Positions 19,123-27,960 of a stretch of 64,000 bases of DNA are shown here, one piece after another. The stretch covers positions 422,115 through 486,114 of the forward strand of contig NZ_RCZE01000004.1 in the NCBI RefSeq assembly GCF_006438915.1, written 5' to 3'. Positions within the stretch are counted from its first letter, which is position 1. The number at the start of each line of letters is the position of its first letter. The stretch is from Pseudomonas arsenicoxydans. GTDB taxonomy: Bacteria > Pseudomonadota > Gammaproteobacteria > Pseudomonadales > Pseudomonadaceae. The position numbers and the translations under genes were made by a program. The notes beneath the pieces were generated by a model that was not told the DNA's origin, ran no database searches, and was given only the letters and a program-made list of their open reading frames with translations.

Positions 19123-19206
19123 GGCCTCTTCGCGAGCGAGCCCGCTCCCACATTTGAATTGTGTACACCGGACCACTGTGGGAGCGGGCTTGCTCGCGAA
19201 GGGGCC
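19123..19206. repeat. REP inverted repeat, TGTGGGAGCGGGCTTGCTCG family
   Basis: The arms GGCCTCTTCGCGAGCGAGCC and its near complement enclose a short loop. It separates the regulator gene from the transporter control region. Relatives start at 20747, 21786, 24533, 31571, 37165, 44175, 50296, 51551, 55654 and 63930. Confidence 0.9.
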
Positions 19207-19231
19207 GGTAAAGGCAACACATCAAATGGCC

Positions 19232-19283
19232 CATAAGCAATTTTCCGCTCACACCCAATCCAGCATAAGCGGATTTCCGCTCA
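19232..19283 (+). promoter_or_regulatory. Paired upstream activator sites for the NtrC-type regulator
   Basis: Two 20-base sites, CATAAGCAATTTTCCGCTCA at 19232 and CATAAGCGGATTTCCGCTCA at 19264, differ at only three positions and are spaced 32 bases apart, about three helical turns. The second contains the perfect palindrome AGCGGA-TT-TCCGCT. They lie 50-100 bases before the sigma-54 promoter, as expected for binding sites of the regulator encoded at 17769-19103. Confidence 0.75.
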
Positions 19284-19323
19284 TCAAGCCTTCAAAACCC
19301 CTCTAAACCGCACCTCTACCCAT

Positions 19324-19339
19324 TGGCACACCTCCTGCT
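19324..19339 (+). promoter_or_regulatory. Sigma-54 promoter of the MFS transporter
   Basis: TGGCAC-N5-CTGCT at 19324-19339 has GG and GC separated by exactly 10 bases, the -24/-12 spacing. It differs from the TGGCAC-N5-TTGCA consensus mainly by C for T at the first base of the -12 box. It is 62 bases before the ATG of the transporter. Confidence 0.85.
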
Positions 19340-19401
19340 ATAGCCCATGCAGGCTGCGTTTCAACGCGCTCCACAAAAACAATTAAAAGAAGGATCCTTC
19401 A

Positions 19402-20721
19402 ATGGATAACTCCAACGCCCTGCCCCTTGGGTCGGCTGCCGTGCCCGCCAAAGAAAGAACCACTTCCAGCCGTATCAAGTCGATCTTCAGCGGCTCCGTC
19501 GGCAACATGGTCGAGTGGTACGACTGGTATGTCTACGCCGCCTTCTCCCTGTACTTCGCCAAGGCCTTTTTCCCTAAAGGCGACACCACCGCCCAACTGC
19601 TGAACACCGCCGCAATCTTCGCCGTGGGCTTCCTGATGCGCCCGATTGGTGGCTGGGTGATGGGCCTCTATGCCGACAAGGTCGGGCGCAAAAAGGCCCT
19701 GATGGCCTCGGTCTACTTGATGTGCTTCGGCTCGCTGCTGATCGCCCTGAGCCCGGGTTATGAAACCATCGGCATCGGCGCACCGATCCTGCTGGTGTTC
19801 GCTCGCTTGCTTCAAGGCCTGTCGGTCGGCGGCGAGTACGGCACCTCGGCGACGTACCTCAGCGAGATGGCGACCAAGGAACGTCGCGGTTTCTACTCCA
19901 GCTTCCAGTACGTGACCCTGATCTCTGGCCAGCTCATCGCGTTGGCGGTGCTGATCGTGCTGCAACAAACCCTGACCACCGAGCAACTGTACGACTGGGG
20001 CTGGCGCATCCCGTTCGCCATCGGCGCGCTGTGTGCCGTGGTCGCGCTGTACCTGCGTCGTGGCATGGAAGAAACCGAGTCGTTCAGCAAAAAAGAGAAG
20101 GCCAAGGAAAGCGCGATGCGCACCTTGATGCGCCATCCCAAGGAACTGATGACCGTGGTCGGCCTGACCATGGGCGGCACCCTGGCGTTCTACACCTACA
20201 CCACCTACATGCAGAAGTATCTGGTGAACACGGTCGGCATGAGCATCTCCGACTCGACCACCATTTCGGCGGCGACACTGTTCCTGTTCATGTGCCTGCA
20301 ACCGATCATCGGCGGGCTGTCGGATAAAGTCGGTCGTCGACCGATCCTGATCGCCTTCGGTATTTTGGGGACGCTGTTCACCGTGCCGATCCTGACCACC
20401 CTGCACACCGTTCAAACCTGGTGGGGCGCGTTCTTCCTGATCATGGCGGCGCTGATCATCGTCAGCGGCTACACCTCGATCAACGCAGTGGTGAAAGCCG
20501 AACTGTTCCCGACTGAAATTCGGGCACTGGGGGTGGGTTTGCCGTATGCGCTGACCGTGTCGATCTTCGGCGGTACTGCGGAATACATCGCCTTGTGGTT
20601 CAAGAGCATTGGCATGGAAACCGGCTATTACTGGTATGTCACGGCGTGTATCGCGGTGTCGTTGCTGGTGTACGTGACCATGAAAGACACCCGCAAGCAT
20701 TCGCGGATCGAGACTGACTGA
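19402..20721 (+). CDS. MFS transporter, metabolite:H+ symporter family (alpha-ketoglutarate/dicarboxylate type)
   Basis: A 439-residue inner-membrane permease with 12 predicted segments. The first cytoplasmic loop carries the MFS motif GLYADKVGRKKAL and the matching loop 8-9 has GLSDKVGRRPIL. The GNMVEWYDWYVYAAF start and the RLLQGLSVGGEYGTSATYLSE stretch are typical of the KgtP/PcaT/ShiA branch. It probably imports alpha-ketoglutarate or a related organic acid with protons. The ATG has the ribosome site AGAAGGA. Expression should depend on sigma-54 and the adjacent two-component system. Confidence 0.9.
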   Translation: MDNSNALPLGSAAVPAKERTTSSRIKSIFSGSVGNMVEWYDWYVYAAFSLYFAKAFFPKGDTTAQLLNTAAIFAVGFLMRPIGGWVMGLYADKVGRKKALMASVYLMCFGSLLIALSPGYETIGIGAPILLVFARLLQGLSVGGEYGTSATYLSEMATKERRGFYSSFQYVTLISGQLIALAVLIVLQQTLTTEQLYDWGWRIPFAIGALCAVVALYLRRGMEETESFSKKEKAKESAMRTLMRHPKELMTVVGLTMGGTLAFYTYTTYMQKYLVNTVGMSISDSTTISAATLFLFMCLQPIIGGLSDKVGRRPILIAFGILGTLFTVPILTTLHTVQTWWGAFFLIMAALIIVSGYTSINAVVKAELFPTEIRALGVGLPYALTVSIFGGTAEYIALWFKSIGMETGYYWYVTACIAVSLLVYVTMKDTRKHSRIETD

Positions 20722-20746
20722 CCGTTAAATTGAGGGTGGCTTTACT

Positions 20747-20839
20747 GGCCTCTTCGCGAGCAAGCCCGCTCCCACATTTCTACCGCATCTCCCTGAGAGA
20801 ACTCGGTCAAATGTGGGAGCGGGCTTGCTCGCGAAGGCC
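20747..20839. repeat. REP inverted repeat, TGTGGGAGCGGGCTTGCTCG family
   Basis: The arms GGCCTCTTCGCGAGCAAGCC and GGCTTGCTCGCGAAGGCC enclose a loop containing TCTACCGCAT and AACTCGGTCAAATG. The same loop recurs at 24533, so arms and loop travel together. It lies between the MFS gene and the convergent membrane protein gene. Confidence 0.92.
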
Positions 20840-20850
20840 GCACCTCGGTA

Positions 20851-21606
20851 TCAAGTCATCTTTGCAGCCGTTTGCTTTCCATATTTATTCTGAGCAAACG
20901 AAGCCCCCGCAATCATCACCACCAGAATCCCCGCCAACACCAACGACGAACCAATCGTCCCAAAATACAGACCACCCTTCTCATGCGGCTTGGTCAGGAA
21001 ATCCCCCAGCGTTGCGCCGAATGGCCGAGTCAGCACAAACGCCACCCAGAACAGCAACACCGACGAAATCTTCGTGAAGTATTTCAGCAGCACCACGACG
21101 GCAATGGTCGAGCCAATCAGCAGCGCGCCACCGGCAAAACCCAGGCCCGAATCGTCGGCCAGGTAGTCGCCCAGTGCCGTGCCCAGGGTGTTGGAAAACA
21201 GAATCGCCATCCAGTAGAACATCTCACCGCGAAAGGTTTGGACCTTGGTGACGTTCAGCGAATCGCCGCTCAGGCGCCACGCCGCAAAAATCCCGATCAG
21301 GATCGCAATCAGGATCATCGAACCGGTGGCATAGCCCAATCCGAGGGTGCGGTCCATGAAGTCTGACATGGTGGTGCCGGCGGTGCTGGTCGACAGGATC
21401 ACGATCCAGTACAGCACCGGCTTGTAGGTTTTCGACATCAGTTGCGTAACCAGGGTCAGCACGAACACGCTGATCAGAATCAGCGAGCTGATGGCATAAC
21501 CGACATTGAGGGTCATCGACAGCAAGTCGCCGGCGGTTTCGCCCAGCGTCGTAGCGCAGATTTTCATCACCCAGAACGCCAGGGTGATCTGTGGAAGTTT
21601 GTTCAT
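20851..21606 (-). CDS. COG4705-type integral membrane protein with fourfold repeat
   Basis: The ATG at 21606 (251 residues) is preferred to one eight codons upstream because GGAG lies 11 bases before it. The protein is almost wholly hydrophobic, with about eight segments. Four related motifs recur at regular spacing: KICATTLGETAGD, STAGTTMSDFMD, SNTLGTALGDYLA and TRPFGATLGDFL. Such duplicated T-x-G-x-x-x-(G/S)-D motifs inside membrane helices suggest a transporter or channel built from two inverted or tandem halves. The family is uncharacterised to my knowledge. It is convergent with the MFS gene and separate from it. Confidence 0.8.
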   Translation of the reverse strand: MNKLPQITLAFWVMKICATTLGETAGDLLSMTLNVGYAISSLILISVFVLTLVTQLMSKTYKPVLYWIVILSTSTAGTTMSDFMDRTLGLGYATGSMILIAILIGIFAAWRLSGDSLNVTKVQTFRGEMFYWMAILFSNTLGTALGDYLADDSGLGFAGGALLIGSTIAVVVLLKYFTKISSVLLFWVAFVLTRPFGATLGDFLTKPHEKGGLYFGTIGSSLVLAGILVVMIAGASFAQNKYGKQTAAKMT

Positions 21607-21785
21607 CAGGGGGTGAGCTCCATTGTCCATTGCGGCCTGTTTTCAGGCTGCGCGCAGACTGGACGCCGGGCGGTGAAAATCAAGTCAGGGCTTTATGAAA
21701 AATCTGTCACACCGCTGACGATTTCGACAAAACCGGCCCCGCCGAAGCGATCGGCTGATCACAAGAGCAAAACCAACACAAAACC

Positions 21786-21909
21786 AATGTGGGAGCGGCG
21801 GTGCGACGATTCGACTTGCTCGCGAAGAGGCCGTGTCAGTCGACATCACTGTTGAATGACACATCGCTTTCGCGAGCAAGTCGAATCGTCGCACCGCCGC
21901 TCCCACATT
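21786..21909. repeat. REP inverted repeat with a 17-base insert in both arms
   Basis: The arms follow the TGTGGGAGCGGGCTTGCTCG family, but the core is split in both by CGGTGCGACGATTCGAC (21799-21815) and its exact complement (21880-21896). The longer stem therefore stays fully paired. The internal loop resembles that of the copy at 31571. Confidence 0.9.
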
Positions 21910-21985
21910 TGAATCGTGTTGCTGGAAATAACGCGCTCGTCCTTGCACTATGGCGCGATCCCGAACGAAGCCTCAGGAACCCTTC

Positions 21986-22615
21986 ATGCCCGACGACATT
22001 CACTACTACGAACCCGCCAACGGCCACGGCCTGCCCCATGACCCGTTCAACGCCATCGTCGGCCCGCGCCCTATCGGCTGGATTTCCTCGCAGGATGCCA
22101 ACGGCCGCTTGAACCTGGCGCCGTATAGTTTCTTCAACGCGTTCAACTACATTCCGCCGATCATTGGTTTTTCCAGCATCGGGCGCAAAGACAGCCTGAA
22201 CAACATCGAGCAAACCGGCGAATTCGCCTGGAACCTCGCCACTCGCCCCTTGGCAGAGCAGATGAACCAGAGCTGTGCCATGGTCGGGCCAGAAGTGAAT
22301 GAATTCGAGTTGTCCGGATTAACCCCCGCCGCCTCGACAATCATCCAGGTACCACGGGTCGCCGAGAGCCCGGTGTCCTTTGAATGCAAGGTCACACAGA
22401 TCATTCAGTTGCAGCGCGCGGATGGGAATGTGGTGCCGAGCTGGCTGATTCTCGGCGAAGTGGTCGCCGTGCATATCGCCAAATGGCTGTTGAAGGATGG
22501 GGTCTACGACACCGCCGCAGCAGAACCGATTCTGCGCGGCGGCGGGCCGGCGGACTATTTTCAGCTGGGGCCAGAGGCGTTGTTCAAGATGTATCGCCCG
22601 GGGGCGGTCAAGTAA
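21986..22615 (+). CDS. Flavin reductase-like (FMN-binding split barrel) protein
   Basis: A 209-residue protein starting at the ATG at 21986 with ribosome site AGGAAC. It belongs to the flavin reductase-like / DIM6-NTAB family: an FNAIVGPRPIGWISS start, the flavin-contact stretch LAPYSFFNAFNYIPPIIGFS, and a central NNIEQTGEFAWNLATRPL. Such proteins bind FMN and often reduce it for a partner monooxygenase. A small monooxygenase-like gene lies 270 bases away but on the other strand. The stop codon abuts the stop of the convergent gene with no base between. Confidence 0.88.
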   Translation: MPDDIHYYEPANGHGLPHDPFNAIVGPRPIGWISSQDANGRLNLAPYSFFNAFNYIPPIIGFSSIGRKDSLNNIEQTGEFAWNLATRPLAEQMNQSCAMVGPEVNEFELSGLTPAASTIIQVPRVAESPVSFECKVTQIIQLQRADGNVVPSWLILGEVVAVHIAKWLLKDGVYDTAAAEPILRGGGPADYFQLGPEALFKMYRPGAVK

Positions 22616-22846
22616 TTACCAGAGCAGGTCGGTGTTTTCCTTGACGTCCTTGAGGCGAGTCAGCTCTTTGGCGGCGGCTTCATCGGCGTCATGAGCGGTC
22701 TTGAAGGTCTGGTCTTCAAGGACTTTGTGGAATCGCGGTGCGCCCGCACCACCCAGGGCTTTGACGGCAATGGCGGCGTGGTATCCACCCTCACCCGGTA
22801 CTACTGCGGAAACGGCTTCGAAGTGTTCAAAGGCTTTACGTGCCAT
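22616..22846 (-). CDS. Small conserved hypothetical protein (76 aa)
   Basis: A 76-residue soluble protein with ribosome site AGGA before the ATG at 22846. It is rich in Ala and charged residues; HEAT-like or membrane features are absent. The first half is a possible beta-alpha unit (GEGGYHAAIAVKALGGAGAP), and the second half is a helix (TAHDADEAAAKELTRLKD). I do not recognise a characterised family. It follows the monooxygenase-like gene in the same direction, 41 bases after its stop, so the two may be co-transcribed. Confidence 0.7.
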   Translation of the reverse strand: MARKAFEHFEAVSAVVPGEGGYHAAIAVKALGGAGAPRFHKVLEDQTFKTAHDADEAAAKELTRLKDVKENTDLLW

Positions 22847-22887
22847 GGCGCGGATCCTGGCTGGTTGAGAATGCAGTCATTAAACCC

Positions 22888-23241
22888 TCAACCCGCCATT
22901 TTGTGTACCCACGACTGGGTCTGACCCAGCGCCTGGGCGGCCGACACCTCCTTGAAGGTATGAAAATCCAGGCTGTTGACCACCAGGTCCTGCACCAATT
23001 GGGCAAACACTTCCATCGCCGGGGTGCTGAAGTACGCGGTCATGGCCTGCTGGTTCATCCAGAAACCGGACACCAGCCACAACTCGGTATCGCATTGCGA
23101 CTGTTGCAGGGTAAAGCTCAGGCAACCCGGTGCAGTGCGCGTCGGCTCGATCAGGGCGCTCAGGCGCGCGCCGAGTTCCACCGAACGCCCGGCGTGGGCA
23201 CGGACAAAAGCCATATGACTGACGGGGATCTGCGTAGACAT
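22888..23241 (-). CDS. Antibiotic biosynthesis monooxygenase-like (dimeric alpha-beta barrel) protein
   Basis: A 117-residue protein with a strong ribosome site, GGGAGG, before the ATG at 23241. The ABM fold is suggested by VSHMAFVRAHAGRSVELGAR, the turn RTAPGCLSFTLQQS, and WLVSGFWMNQQAMTAYFSTP. ABM proteins either oxidise quinols and aromatics without cofactor or detoxify them; some have no catalytic role. It is divergent from an AraC gene across 335 bases, a common arrangement for a regulated stress or quinone-response gene. Confidence 0.82.
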   Translation of the reverse strand: MSTQIPVSHMAFVRAHAGRSVELGARLSALIEPTRTAPGCLSFTLQQSQCDTELWLVSGFWMNQQAMTAYFSTPAMEVFAQLVQDLVVNSLDFHTFKEVSAAQALGQTQSWVHKMAG

Positions 23242-23576
23242 GTTCAACCCTCCCAGGTACTCGAGTGGCAGCCGTGGGACGGGCTGCGACAGGATCAAAG
23301 GTTAATCGCGCACCCGCCAGCGCGGTTAGTCGATTCCTGCCGGCTTGTTGCACAATCCTGCGCGCGTCGCAAAAAACCTGGATCACTTGGCAAAGGGCTT
23401 TCAGGTCAATGAAACAGGGCTTTCAAGCAAGTTTTACGGGGGCTGCCCAATGCTAGAGGCACCGCTAATTCACCCCGTGCAGAATCAGGCAAGGTTGAGG
23501 CAGGATGTATCTACCGCATCGTCTTGCACAAACATAAGCTGAGCCCATTATTCATGCCCCACCGAGGATGCCTTGC
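23242..23576. promoter_or_regulatory. Divergent control region between monooxygenase and AraC genes
   Basis: These 335 bases hold no gene and no REP. Both flanking genes start out of it, so it must contain two promoters. I cannot point to a convincing operator. Confidence 0.5.
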
Positions 23577-24506
23577 ATGTCGTCGCTCGATCATTTTCAA
23601 GCCCCGCTGGATGCCGAGATGGAGAAACAGCGCGCGGAACTGGCCGCTATCATCCGTCGCTATACAACCGATGATGGCAATTATGCGACCGCCGTCGGCT
23701 CGTTGTTCATGGCCAAACACAGCAAGTCCCATGACTTCGCCCCAGTGCTCGCCCAACCGGCGTTGTGCATCATGGCGCAGGGGCGCAAAGAGGTGCGGCT
23801 GGCGGACGAATACTTCAATTACGATCCGCTGAATTACCTGGTGGTCTCGGTCTCGATGCCGCTGAGTGGGCGGATCGTCAATGTCACCTCTGAAGAACCG
23901 ATTCTCTCGGTGCGGCTGGATATCGACCCGACGGAAATCACCGCGCTGATTGCCGATGCCGGACCTTTAGGTGTGCCGAGCCGGCCGACGGGTCGTGGCC
24001 TGTATGTCGAGCGGGTCGACAGCGCCATGCTCGACGCGGTGCTGCGTCTGGCGCGTTTGCTCGACACCCCGAAAGACATCGCCATGCTCGCGCCGCTGAT
24101 TCGCCGGGAGATTCTGTATCGGTTGTTGCGCAGCCCGCAGGGGCATCGGCTGTATGAGATCGCGATCGCCAACAGCCAGAGCCATCGCATCAGCCAGGCG
24201 ATCCAGTGGCTGAACGGCAACTATGAGCAGCCGCTGCGTATCGATGATCTGGCGAAGGAAGTGAACCTGAGCGTGTCGACGCTGCATCACCGGTTCAAGG
24301 CCATGACGGCGATGAGTCCGTTGCAGTATCAGAAGCAGTTGCGGTTGCAGGAAGCGCGGCGGTTGATGCTGGCGGAAGGGTTGGAGGCTTCGGCGGCGGG
24401 GTATCGGGTGGGGTATGAAAGCCCTTCGCAGTTCAGCCGGGAATACAGCCGGTTGTTTGGGGCACCGCCGTTAAGGGATTTGGCGCGGTTGCGATTGTCG
24501 GTCTGA
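23577..24506 (+). CDS. AraC family transcriptional regulator (AraC_N type)
   Basis: A 309-residue regulator. The ATG at 23577 has GAGG nine bases upstream and is preferred over the ATG at 23568, which overlaps that site. The N-terminal sensing domain is of the AraC_N type (FAPVLAQPALCIMAQGRKEVRL, LVVSVSMPLSG). The C-terminal domain carries two helix-turn-helix units (IDDLAKEVNLSVSTLHHRFK and AAGYRVGYESPSQFSREYSR). Its likely target is the divergent monooxygenase-like gene and itself. The inducer is unknown. Confidence 0.9.
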   Translation: MSSLDHFQAPLDAEMEKQRAELAAIIRRYTTDDGNYATAVGSLFMAKHSKSHDFAPVLAQPALCIMAQGRKEVRLADEYFNYDPLNYLVVSVSMPLSGRIVNVTSEEPILSVRLDIDPTEITALIADAGPLGVPSRPTGRGLYVERVDSAMLDAVLRLARLLDTPKDIAMLAPLIRREILYRLLRSPQGHRLYEIAIANSQSHRISQAIQWLNGNYEQPLRIDDLAKEVNLSVSTLHHRFKAMTAMSPLQYQKQLRLQEARRLMLAEGLEASAAGYRVGYESPSQFSREYSRLFGAPPLRDLARLRLSV

Positions 24507-24532
24507 TCTGATTTTGCGGTGTGGCTACTGAC

Positions 24533-24620
24533 GCCTTCGCGAGCAAGCCCGCTCCTACATTTCTACCGCATTCTCCTGAAAGAACTCGGTCAAATGTGGG
24601 AGCGGGCTTGCTCGCGAAGA
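24533..24620. repeat. REP inverted repeat, TGTGGGAGCGGGCTTGCTCG family
   Basis: The arms CGCCTTCGCGAGCAAGCCCG and its complement enclose a loop nearly identical to that of the copy at 20747 (TCTACCGCATTCTCCTG and AACTCGGTCAAATG). It immediately precedes the duplicated ATPase fragment. Confidence 0.92.
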
Positions 24621-24648
24621 GGCCAACAAGACCGACATCAAGTCCGGA

Positions 24649-24828
24649 TCAGGCACCCAGCACGCGGCAAGCCTCAGCCGGCAAGGTCACCGACACCGGG
24701 TTGCCAATGCTCAAGCCAGCGCCCTGACACGGTGTACTCAGCGCAGTAAACGTCACCCCGGAACACTCCACCGTGGTTTCAATCGTCGCGCCGATATCAC
24801 GCACGAACGTCACCTTGCCCAGCAAGCG
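24649..24828 (-). pseudogene. Duplicated 3' fragment of the ABC transporter ATPase gene
   Basis: These 180 bases match 28680-28859, the end of the ATPase gene, in the same orientation with no gaps and about 11 mismatches by hand count. The translation RLLGKVTFVRDIGATIET and the final CRVLGA with stop are retained. Most mismatches are in the last third. Homology ends abruptly after AGCAAGCG. An ATG nearby could start a 63-residue peptide, but no gene is expected. With 28680-28859 it brackets the MCP-tat-hisE' block. The rest of 24829-24999 shows no gene. Confidence 0.88.
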
Positions 24829-24999
24829 GTGAAATGGCATGACTATTCCACTTCATCATATCTCTATGTGCGACTTGCCCAGCAACTCCGGAAAGATCGC
24901 AAGTCGTGTCCTTTTGCATACGTCATACCGGGTGACTGACAGAATGGTCAGCCTCTGGAGCTCATCCATGAGCCATTGGAGAGAGTGCTCTCCCCTGAC

Positions 25000-26640
25000 T
25001 TAGAGTCTGAACTTGCCCACCAGATTATTGAACGAAATGGCCAGGCGCGACAGTTCCTGGCTCGAAGCGCTGGTCTGGTTCGCACCGGCGGCAGTCTGGG
25101 TCGACAGGGCCTGGATGTTCACCAGATTGCGATCAACTTCGCGTGCCACATGGGCCTGTTCCTCGGAAGCGGTGGCAATGAGCATGTTGCGGTCATTAAT
25201 CTGAGCGATACTCTGCGCGATACGCTCAAGGGACTGACCTGTGGCCTGAACCAGCGACTGAGTACTGGTCGCCAGCGTACGGCTGCTGCCCATCGAACGC
25301 ACGGCCTGGTTGGCGCTGTTCTGTACCGCACCAATCATCCCCTCGATTTCACCGGTAGAGGCTTGAGTGCGGGCGGCCAACGCTCGCACTTCATCCGCGA
25401 CTACGGCAAAGCCTCGGCCTTGCTCGCCAGCGCGGGCAGCCTCAATGGCGGCATTCAGTGCCAGCAGGTTGGTCTGTTCGGCGATCGCGCGGATGACGTC
25501 CAGCACCTTGCCAATATCTTGCACCCCTCCCGCCAGCTTTTCGACAGAGGCGGTGGACGCGGTGATTTCGGCGCTGACACTGTTAATGGCATTCACTGCT
25601 TCAAGCGCCTGGTCTCGGCCTTTGGCTGTTTCTTCGCTGGTGCTTTTCGATGCGTCGGAAGTGGAAATGGCGTTGCAGGCAACTTCTTCGACCGCTGCGG
25701 TCATTTGCGTGACGGCGGTCGCGGCTTGCTGGATTTCGTCGTTCTGGCGTGTAAGGCCGCGGCTGCTTTCCTCGGTCACCGCATTGAGTTCTTCGGCAGC
25801 TGAAGCGAGTTGTTCCGCTGCGCTGGCGATTTGTTGGATCGTAGCCTTGAGACTGCCCTGCATGTCGCCAAGAGCGATCAGCAGTTGGCCCGTCTCATCA
25901 CGGCCAGTACTGATGATCGTCTGGCTCAGGTCCCCGGCTGCCACACGCCGAGCACTGGCAACGGCCGTGGCGATCGGTCGACTGATCACGCGACTGATGA
26001 ACACGCCCAACATCAGCGCGGCAATGAATGCGACGGCAATGCAGATGTAGAGAGCAGTATTGGCCGAGAGCGCCTGTTGCGAAGCATTCACGGCGCCTTC
26101 GTCAATCTGGCGGTTATTCGACTCCACCATGATTGTCAGTTCGTCCATCACCGTCTGATAAGCTTTTTGCAAATCAGTATCCAACAGTGTTCTCGCCCCC
26201 TCGATATCCCACTTGGCAATCAAACCGACAGCTCGGTCGACCAGTGCCTGATAGGCTGGCCAGTCCTTCGCCATTTTGTCTCCGGCGGCACGTTCATCGT
26301 CTTCCAGAGGGCTGGCACGGTATATGGAAAACGTTTTTTCACTGGCCGCCCGGTTGGCAGTGATACTGGCCAGAATCTCACTCTTCACGCTCTGAGGCCC
26401 ATTGGCAGCGATCACCGCCATGAGTCGATACAAATCGCGGTTCTGAGAGACAGCGCTGGTCCTGGTTTCTGCGATTTTGGTGACAGACAGCAAGTTATGG
26501 GAGAAGACCGCCTGGAGGGTACTCGAAAGGGTGGTGATACCCCGACTTCCCAGTACGCCCACTCCTAATGTAATAAACGCGCAAAGCGCGAATGAAAAAA
26601 TGAGTTTGGTCGACAGCTTGGCGTCATAAAACCAGTTCAT
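25000..26640 (-). CDS. Methyl-accepting chemotaxis protein
   Basis: A 546-residue chemoreceptor. The ATG at 26640 gives a clean N-terminus ([17 protein letters not shown]) with a membrane anchor at about 12-31. A four-helix-bundle type periplasmic sensor spans about 32-190; a second membrane segment lies near 192-212, followed by a HAMP domain ([19 protein letters not shown]). The signalling hairpin tip is intact ([19 protein letters not shown] and [13 protein letters not shown]). It signals to CheA/CheW. The ligand is unknown. It ends the block that carries tatCBA and the hisE remnant, and in typical Pseudomonas order an MCP gene also lies just beyond tatC. Confidence 0.95.
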   Translation of the reverse strand: MNWFYDAKLSTKLIFSFALCAFITLGVGVLGSRGITTLSSTLQAVFSHNLLSVTKIAETRTSAVSQNRDLYRLMAVIAANGPQSVKSEILASITANRAASEKTFSIYRASPLEDDERAAGDKMAKDWPAYQALVDRAVGLIAKWDIEGARTLLDTDLQKAYQTVMDELTIMVESNNRQIDEGAVNASQQALSANTALYICIAVAFIAALMLGVFISRVISRPIATAVASARRVAAGDLSQTIISTGRDETGQLLIALGDMQGSLKATIQQIASAAEQLASAAEELNAVTEESSRGLTRQNDEIQQAATAVTQMTAAVEEVACNAISTSDASKSTSEETAKGRDQALEAVNAINSVSAEITASTASVEKLAGGVQDIGKVLDVIRAIAEQTNLLALNAAIEAARAGEQGRGFAVVADEVRALAARTQASTGEIEGMIGAVQNSANQAVRSMGSSRTLATSTQSLVQATGQSLERIAQSIAQINDRNMLIATASEEQAHVAREVDRNLVNIQALSTQTAAGANQTSASSQELSRLAISFNNLVGKFRL

Positions 26641-26718
26641 GCTGAGACATCCTATGGTGGGCAGCGGGGCATCGATAGGTCGCAAGAGAAAGCAGGAATG
26701 AATTCCCACACAGTGTGT

Positions 26719-27513
26719 TCACGTTAGGGTCGCTGGCGGCTGGTCGTTGTGATCGTCAACCGGCTGGTCTTCCGGATGCTCGCCACGCTTGCTGATCAGG
26801 CTGCCAAACAGGATGCCGATCTCGAACAGCAGCCACATCGGTACCGCCAACAGCGTCTGCGAGAAGATGTCCGGCGGCGTCAGGATCATGCCGACGACGA
26901 AGCAGCCGATGACCACGTACGGGCGGATTTTCTTCAGGTATTTGACGTCGACCACGCCGATCCACACCAGCAGCACCACGGCCACCGGGATTTCAAACGC
27001 CACGCCAAAGGCGAAGAACAGCGTCATGACGAAATCGAGGTAGCTGGTGATGTCGGTCATCATTTCCACGCCTGCCGGGGTGGCAGCGGCGAAGAATTTG
27101 AAGATCAGCGGGAACACCAGGTAATAGGCGAAGGCCATGCCGGCGTAGAACAGCACGATGCTCGACATCAGCAAGGGGACGGCGATGCGCTTTTCGTGCT
27201 TGTACAGGCCCGGCGCGATGAAACCCCAGACCTGGTGCAGAATTACCGGGATCGCCAGGAACAGCGACACCATCATGGTCAGCTTCAACGGCGTGAGGAA
27301 CGGCGAGGACACGTCGGTGGCGATCATCGTCGCGCCCACCGGCAAATACTGGCGCAGCGGCGTGGAAACGAAGGTGTAGATCTGCTGGGTGAACGCGAAC
27401 AGCCCGGCGAAGATGATGAAGATCGCCGCGACGCAACGCAGCAGGCGCGTGCGCAGTTCGGTGAGGTGCGAGACCAACGGCATGTGTTGATCGTTTTCGG
27501 GAAGGTCGCTCAT
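26719..27513 (-). CDS. tatC: Sec-independent protein translocase TatC
   Basis: A 264-residue inner-membrane protein with six predicted segments; it is the twin-arginine signal receptor of the TatBC complex. The N-terminal motif [16 protein letters not shown] with the conserved Glu, the [20 protein letters not shown] loop and the family's [11 protein letters not shown] segment are present. The start overlaps the tatB stop by 4 bases. Length and motifs look intact. At least one likely Tat substrate, the ABC binding protein at 31704-32807, is encoded nearby. Confidence 0.97.
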   Translation of the reverse strand: MSDLPENDQHMPLVSHLTELRTRLLRCVAAIFIIFAGLFAFTQQIYTFVSTPLRQYLPVGATMIATDVSSPFLTPLKLTMMVSLFLAIPVILHQVWGFIAPGLYKHEKRIAVPLLMSSIVLFYAGMAFAYYLVFPLIFKFFAAATPAGVEMMTDITSYLDFVMTLFFAFGVAFEIPVAVVLLVWIGVVDVKYLKKIRPYVVIGCFVVGMILTPPDIFSQTLLAVPMWLLFEIGILFGSLISKRGEHPEDQPVDDHNDQPPATLT

Positions 27514-27920
27514 GGGGCTCGCGGCGGCAAAGTGTTGTCGCGAAGGGCCGGCTTGATCGGCGCCGGTTCAGCAACGGTCGTGGTCTGCGACGTGGCGAAG
27601 GCGGGCGTCGCTGCCGTCGTGGGTGCAGGAATCGTCGGCTCCGCCACTGGCTGCACCGGCGTCGGCTCCTGCTGGGTCGGGGTGAAAATCTTCCGCGCCT
27701 CTTGCTCCAGCGACAGAATGTGCTCGTTGTGCAGTTGCCGACGAATCTCGTCGGCACCGATTTCACGTTCAACTTCCTGTTTGATCGCGTTGAAGCTGCG
27801 CTTCAAGCGCCCGACCCACAGGCCGGCGGTGCGCGCAGCACCCGGCAGACGCTCGGGACCCAGCACCAGCAGGGCAACGAGGCCGACGAGCAGCAGTTCA
27901 GAGAAGCTGATACCAAACAT
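27510..27920 (-). CDS. tatB: Sec-independent protein translocase TatB
   Basis: A 136-residue protein with an N-terminal membrane helix ([20 protein letters not shown]), the hinge GPERLP, an amphipathic helix ([19 protein letters not shown]), and a low-complexity Pro/Thr/Ala tail. This is diagnostic for TatB, which joins TatC to receive twin-arginine precursors. It lies between tatA and tatC on the minus strand and overlaps tatC by 4 bases. Confidence 0.96.
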   Translation of the reverse strand: MFGISFSELLLVGLVALLVLGPERLPGAARTAGLWVGRLKRSFNAIKQEVEREIGADEIRRQLHNEHILSLEQEARKIFTPTQQEPTPVQPVAEPTIPAPTTAATPAFATSQTTTVAEPAPIKPALRDNTLPPRAP

Positions 27921-27960
27921 TAGTCAGTGCTCACACGTCTTTGCGGATTGGCTCTTCGAC

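Noticed and set aside
24649..24840. Short minus-strand frame as an independent small gene
   Set aside because: It is a copy of the end of the ATPase gene with no ribosome site of its own, so it is a fragment.
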